Shown: one piece after another, positions 49,769 to 52,896 of the stretch | Numbering within the stretch: position 1 is the stretch's first letter | Layout: each line of letters opens with the position of its first letter | Source of the DNA: JAZUOT01 sp045604805 | GTDB taxonomy: Bacteria; Bacillota; Clostridia; Oscillospirales; Acutalibacteraceae | DNA: 52,896 nucleotides | NCBI GenBank assembly: GCA_045604805.1 | Contig: JAZUOT010000052.1 | Span: 1-52,896, forward strand | Direction of reading: 5' to 3' | The notes under the pieces: model-generated | What the model was told of the DNA's origin: nothing | Database searches by the model: none | The model's input: the letters and a program-made list of their open reading frames with translations, nothing else | Position numbers and translations under genes: made by a program

Positions 49769-50680
49769 TTAAAGTTCTCCTCTTTCTTTTAACTTCTGAA
49801 TATAAACTTTGAGTGCCTCTTCCCATTGTCTTGTATCATCACCGACAGTAGAACGCAGCATCATGTTATCTAAACTAGAATAAGCTGGCCTATTTGCTGC
49901 TTTGGGGTTTATTTTTGAATATTCTAAGCTGCTGCAAGCATTAACTTTGACATTGTCAAAACCAGCATATTCCATTATTTTCTCTGTGAAGTCGTACCAA
50001 CTACATTCACCCTTGCAAGTACAGTGATAAATTCCGTACTCTTGGGTAACTATAAGCTTAACTATGTGATAAGCTAAATCCGCTGCATTTGTGGGGTTAC
50101 CCCTTTGGTCAGACACAACTGTTATGCTGTCTCTGGTTTTTGCCAAATTTAACATGGTCTTAACAAAGTTCTTTCCAATAAGCCCATAAAGCCAAGCTGT
50201 ACGCACTATAAAATATTTGCTACAAAAATCGCGAACATACTGTTCTCCTAGATTTTTACTGTAACCGTAAGCACTTTTGGGTTGTGTCAAATCCCATTCA
50301 ACATATGGCCTGTTACCGTCACCTGCAAAAACATAGTCTGTAGAAACATGAACTAATTTCGCACCTGTTTCCTCACAGGCAATAGCAAGGTTCCTAGGGC
50401 CAATAGCATTTACTTTCATTGCTGCTTCTAAATTTTCTTCACAAGCATCTACATTTGTATAAGCTGCACAGTTTATAACAACATCAAAATTGCCCTTGCT
50501 AATGAAGCCTGTTACTGCAGTGAGATCTGTTATATCCAGTTCATCAATATCTACATATCTTACAGATATACTATCTTTTAATTCTGCAGGAATTTCTCCT
50601 AATTCAGACTTGCCCGCATCGAAAATGAATTTCAGTTCGTTGCCAAGCTGCCCATTACAACCTGTAATAAGTATATTCAT
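49769..50680 (-). CDS. rfbD: dTDP-4-dehydrorhamnose reductase
   Basis: The 303-residue enzyme begins M-N-I-L-I-T-G-C-N-G-Q-L-G and has S-T-D-Y-V-F-A-G-D and Y-G-Y-S-K, the signatures of RfbD. It reduces the final keto group to give dTDP-L-rhamnose. It lies 17 bases after rfbA. Confidence 0.95.
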   Translation of the reverse strand: MNILITGCNGQLGNELKFIFDAGKSELGEIPAELKDSISVRYVDIDELDITDLTAVTGFISKGNFDVVINCAAYTNVDACEENLEAAMKVNAIGPRNLAIACEETGAKLVHVSTDYVFAGDGNRPYVEWDLTQPKSAYGYSKNLGEQYVRDFCSKYFIVRTAWLYGLIGKNFVKTMLNLAKTRDSITVVSDQRGNPTNAADLAYHIVKLIVTQEYGIYHCTCKGECSWYDFTEKIMEYAGFDNVKVNACSSLEYSKINPKAANRPAYSSLDNMMLRSTVGDDTRQWEEALKVYIQKLKERGEL

Positions 50681-50697
50681 AAAAAAATCTTTCCAAT

Positions 50698-51606
50698 CTA
50701 TTCCAAAACCAATGGCTTGGGATTTACCTTAGCAGTATCCGCTACCTTGAACAAATACTGACCATATTCTGTTTTCTTTAGCTTTTCAGCCTGTGATAGA
50801 AGTTCTTCTTTGGATATAAAACCTCCGCGATAAGCTATTTCCTCCAAACAGGATACATATAAGCCCTGCCTTGTCTGGACTGTTTCTATGAAGTTCGAAG
50901 CGTCAAGCATCGCCCTGTGAGTTCCTGTATCAAGCCAGGCCATTCCTCTACCGAAAAGTTCTACTTTTAGGCTGCCTCTCTTTAAATATTCATTATTGAC
51001 GGCGGTTATTTCAAGTTCGCCCCTTGCTGAGGGCTTTATGTTCTTTGCAATCTCTACTACATCATTATCGTAAAAATATAAACCAGGGACTGCATAATCT
51101 GATTTCGGATTCTCAGGTTTTTCTTCTATGGATAATACGTTATATTCTTCATCAAACTCTACTACACCGAATTCCTTCGGATTTCCAACCCTGTATCCAA
51201 ATATCGTAGCTCCATTTTTCCTGGAAGCTGCCCTTTGCAATCTGCCTGTAAAATCATAGCCGTAAAATATATTGTCCCCTAAAACTAGACATACATTATC
51301 ATCACCTATGAAATCAGCTCCTAAAATAAATGCCTCAGCTAATCCATTCGGTGCTTCCTGTACTGTGTAACTTAAGTTTATTCCAAACTGACTGCCATCA
51401 CCTAAAAGCTCCTTAAAAGATGGTATGTCGCGTGGTGTTGATATTATGAGGATATCTCGAATCCCAGCTAACATCAAAGTCGATAGCGGATAATATATCA
51501 TCGGTTTGTCGTATATTGTAAGTATCTGTTTTGAGCAAGCTATCGTGCAAGGGTAAAGCCTTGTACCCGATCCTCCTGCTAAAATAATTCCTTTTACCCC
51601 TCTCAT
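50698..51606 (-). CDS. rfbA: Glucose-1-phosphate thymidylyltransferase
   Basis: The 302-residue nucleotidyltransferase has G-I-I-L-A-G-G-S-G-T-R-L-Y-P, then S-K-Q-I-L-T-I-Y-D-K-P-M-I-Y-Y-P and V-L-G-D-N-I-F-Y-G. It makes dTDP-glucose from glucose-1-phosphate and dTTP and is the first gene of the rhamnose operon. The start has GGAGGGG eight bases upstream; a TATAAT at 51634-51639 is the likely -10 box. Confidence 0.95.
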   Translation of the reverse strand: MRGVKGIILAGGSGTRLYPCTIACSKQILTIYDKPMIYYPLSTLMLAGIRDILIISTPRDIPSFKELLGDGSQFGINLSYTVQEAPNGLAEAFILGADFIGDDNVCLVLGDNIFYGYDFTGRLQRAASRKNGATIFGYRVGNPKEFGVVEFDEEYNVLSIEEKPENPKSDYAVPGLYFYDNDVVEIAKNIKPSARGELEITAVNNEYLKRGSLKVELFGRGMAWLDTGTHRAMLDASNFIETVQTRQGLYVSCLEEIAYRGGFISKEELLSQAEKLKKTEYGQYLFKVADTAKVNPKPLVLE

Positions 51607-51633
51607 TCCTAATTCCCCTCCTTAATCAGGGTT

Positions 51634-51639
51634 ATTATA
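51634..51639 (-). promoter_or_regulatory. Probable -10 box of the rfbA operon
   Basis: TATAAT on the minus strand lies 27 bases before the rfbA start codon. No convincing -35 hexamer is seen at the standard distance. Confidence 0.4.
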
Positions 51640-51837
51640 ACATTGAATGCAAAATTTGTATAGCACGTTTATAAGACCCACGCAAAACGCATTAAAGCTC
51701 GTTTCTACCCACCTACCCGCAAAATATTATGAGAGCTTTTTTGCGCACAGGTACACTTTCTTGAACAAAACACATTCTAAATCATTAATAAGAAATTTTG
51801 GTAACAACACTATATGTAAAAAAGCAATAAGAGTTTT

Positions 51838-52083
51838 TTAATCTTGCTTATTTTTTTCTATTTCTTCATATAAATTTTCTGGTAAAATTAAATTTTGGAA
51901 ACATTTAGCAGTGAAATATGTAGCAACATCTTCATTGTTTGAAACATTCAACACCGTACTGCTTAAAAAGTCAGAACTCTTTTTCGTTATTTGAATGCCG
52001 TAATCATCTTTATTGCTCAGTATGTAATATGCCACCTTTATTTTGCATTCATCTAACGTTCTGTATCCAAAGAATTCTTTCAT
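51838..52083 (-). CDS. Small DUF6514-like protein
   Basis: The 81-residue protein has the pattern Y-Y-I-L-S-N-K-D-D-Y-G-I-Q-I, a central V-L-N-V-S-N-N-E-D-V-A, and a C-terminal N-L-I-L-P-E-N-L-Y-E-E-I-E. This resembles DUF6514 proteins of Clostridia, short soluble proteins of unknown function. A GAGGAAG site precedes the ATG. It stands alone upstream of the rhamnose operon. Confidence 0.6.
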   Translation of the reverse strand: MKEFFGYRTLDECKIKVAYYILSNKDDYGIQITKKSSDFLSSTVLNVSNNEDVATYFTAKCFQNLILPENLYEEIEKNKQD

Positions 52084-52405
52084 TTAGCTTCCTCTCATAA
52101 AGATAGAACACTATATTTGTGAAATTATTTCACTTATCGCATTGTACTGCTTATAGCACTCAAGTTCAAGATTGCTAAAAAATTTACTTCAGTTTGCTTC
52201 TTTTTGCCTTAACCATATACATAACTTATTATTTTTTTCATAAAAAAACACAGACTTGAGTGGAGAATTTCTTACTCTATCTCAAGCCTGTGCTTCTATA
52301 CTGCCACAGAACAATCATAACTATTCATTTTAAATCAATTGTAAAATACAACAATCTTACTATTGATCAGCTTAACGAAAATTTGCAGCAACATTTATAA
52401 AAAAT
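52084..52405. other. Intergenic region holding the tRNA terminator
   Basis: The gap of 322 bases has no coding frame. It holds the terminator of the tRNA transcript (52241-52292) and, on its left side, the promoter region of the small DUF6514-like gene. Confidence 0.5.
52241..52292 (-). terminator. Terminator downstream of tRNA-Arg
   Basis: On the minus strand a stem CACAGGCTTGAG/CTTGAGTCTGTG-type pairing (52281-52292 with 52249-52260, one mismatch) is followed by seven T. It lies about 115 bases after the tRNA 3' end. Confidence 0.75.
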
Positions 52406-52482
52406 TGGCGCGCCTAGAGGGATTCGAACCCCCGGCCTTATGGTTCGTAGCCAAACACTCTATCCAGCTGAGCTACAGGCGC
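52406..52482 (-). tRNA. tRNA-Arg (anticodon ACG)
   Basis: The 77-base gene folds as a cloverleaf: acceptor GCGCCTG/TAGGCGC with discriminator G and encoded CCA, D-arm with AGCTCAGCTGGATAGAGT, anticodon loop CTACGAA giving ACG, and a T-arm GGGGGTTCGAATCCCTC. ACG (inosine at the wobble position) reads CGN arginine codons. A 17-spaced promoter (52508-52536) precedes it. Confidence 0.96.
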
Positions 52483-52507
52483 AAATATCAATGTCAACCG
52501 CTTATTC

Positions 52508-52536
52508 AGTGTAACACATATATACACTTAAATCAA
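52508..52536 (-). promoter_or_regulatory. Promoter of tRNA-Arg
   Basis: On the minus strand TTGATT (52531-52536) and TACACT (52508-52513) are 17 bases apart and 26 bases before the tRNA. The nearby insertion-sequence relic begins just upstream of this promoter. Confidence 0.6.
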
Positions 52537-52550
52537 GATTGAACTTTTAA

Positions 52551-52896
52551 AGGGCACGGCAAAAGCATTTACTATTAAACAAAGACATGATATTAAATAA
52601 AGTTAGGAGGGGAAGATAGATGAAAGAATTAATAGAGCGATTAGGCAAATTGACAGATACACGAAGGCAATGGGGAAATATGCGACATAAATTAGTAGAT
52701 ATAAGTATTCATCGGCTTGGTATCAGTGATATGCGGAGGAACAGATTTTGAACATATGGAAGACACTGGATACGGAAAGATAGAATGGTTCAAAAAACGA
52801 TTAGAATTACCTAATGGAATACCAGACAGTGATACATTCCGGCGCACTTTCGAGAGACTTAATCCGAAAGAATTATCAGAGATATTACAAGAAACA
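52551..52896 (+). mobile_element. ISAs1-family insertion sequence, left part with frameshifted transposase
   Basis: From the ATG at 52620 (GGAGGGG upstream) the frame gives K-E-L-I-E-R-L-G-K-L-T-D-T-R-R-Q-W-G-N-M-R-H-K-L-V-D-I, the start of ISAs1-type transposases, then shifts and stops at 52749-52751. Another frame from about 52690 continues with V-I-C-G-G-T-D-F-E-H-M-E-D, I-E-W-F-K-K-R-L-E-L-P-N-G-I-P and D-S-D-T-F-R-R-T-F-E-R-L to the window end. One base change near 52685-52690 would restore it. The element's left end is probably near 52551, where the sequence GGGCACGGCAAAAGC begins. Confidence 0.8.

Noticed and set aside
51647..51841. 64-residue open frame upstream of the rhamnose operon
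   Set aside because: It overlaps the rfbA promoter region antisense, lacks a ribosome binding site and resembles no protein I know.

Overview
The window reads as an AT-rich, endospore-forming Firmicute of the class Clostridia. An uninterrupted sigK with its hydrophobic pro-sequence, a ClpC ATPase, rubrerythrin, a long-form HPF, a DegV protein, an xseA-xseB-ispA run and strong GGAGG-type ribosome binding sites all fit. I cannot place the genus. Two insertion-sequence relics bound the window: a frameshifted IS256-type transposase tail at the left edge and a frameshifted ISAs1-type transposase head at the right edge, beside a tRNA-Arg(ACG).

Layout. 1-3.2 kb: IS256 relic, then a CTG-rich block with an NCS1 permease, a DUF917 protein and the first 50 or so residues of a hydantoin/aspartate-type racemase; it looks imported and decaying. 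3.3-15.8 kb: housekeeping genes (ispA, xseB, xseA, murA, an OGG-type glycosylase, rubrerythrin, clpC, degV), a frameshifted surface protein, and a 37-residue Cys/Gly-rich peptide gene. 16-25.6 kb: two large proteins with Nif11-like double-glycine leaders, an orphan ParB-like protein, a cysteine synthase, two unrecognised proteins, an HdeD-like membrane protein and a broken macro-type (TIGR02452-like) gene. 25.8-31.3 kb: an initiating sugar transferase with two GT2 glycosyltransferases, ktrA, sigK and hpf. 31.5-40.1 kb: two more leader-bearing proteins, one of about 2214 residues, in tandem and followed by near-identical terminators. 40.2-51.6 kb: a paired M16 peptidase operon, two large paralogous GT2 enzymes, a Wzm/Wzt-type exporter and rfbC, rfbB, rfbD, rfbA. 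51.8 kb to the end: a small DUF6514-like gene, tRNA-Arg and the ISAs1 relic.

The main find is the set of four leader-bearing proteins (555, 788, 2214 and 580 residues). Each starts with 65-77 residues resembling a Nif11-type precursor leader and ending in L-(S/T/N)-x-x-Q-L-(D/N)-x-V-A-G-G, the signal normally cut by C39 peptidase ABC transporters, yet the cargo is hundreds to thousands of residues instead of a small peptide. The two tandem proteins carry six copies in total of a module of about 230 residues. Its motif order (hydrophobic-x-N-T-N, G-x-F-x3-L-x2-A, a glycine-containing strand-loop, and h-x-F-h-x-h-D) follows that of macro domains, which bind ADP-ribose; a decayed macro-type gene sits beside the second protein. 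I infer a family of exported, possibly host- or competitor-directed, ADP-ribose-related proteins. Neither the transporter nor any modifying enzyme is in the window.

The polysaccharide genes around these proteins would supply dTDP-L-rhamnose, lipid-linked initiation, chain extension and ABC export of a rhamnose-containing surface glycan. All statements come from reading the sequence by eye; no search or structure prediction was run.
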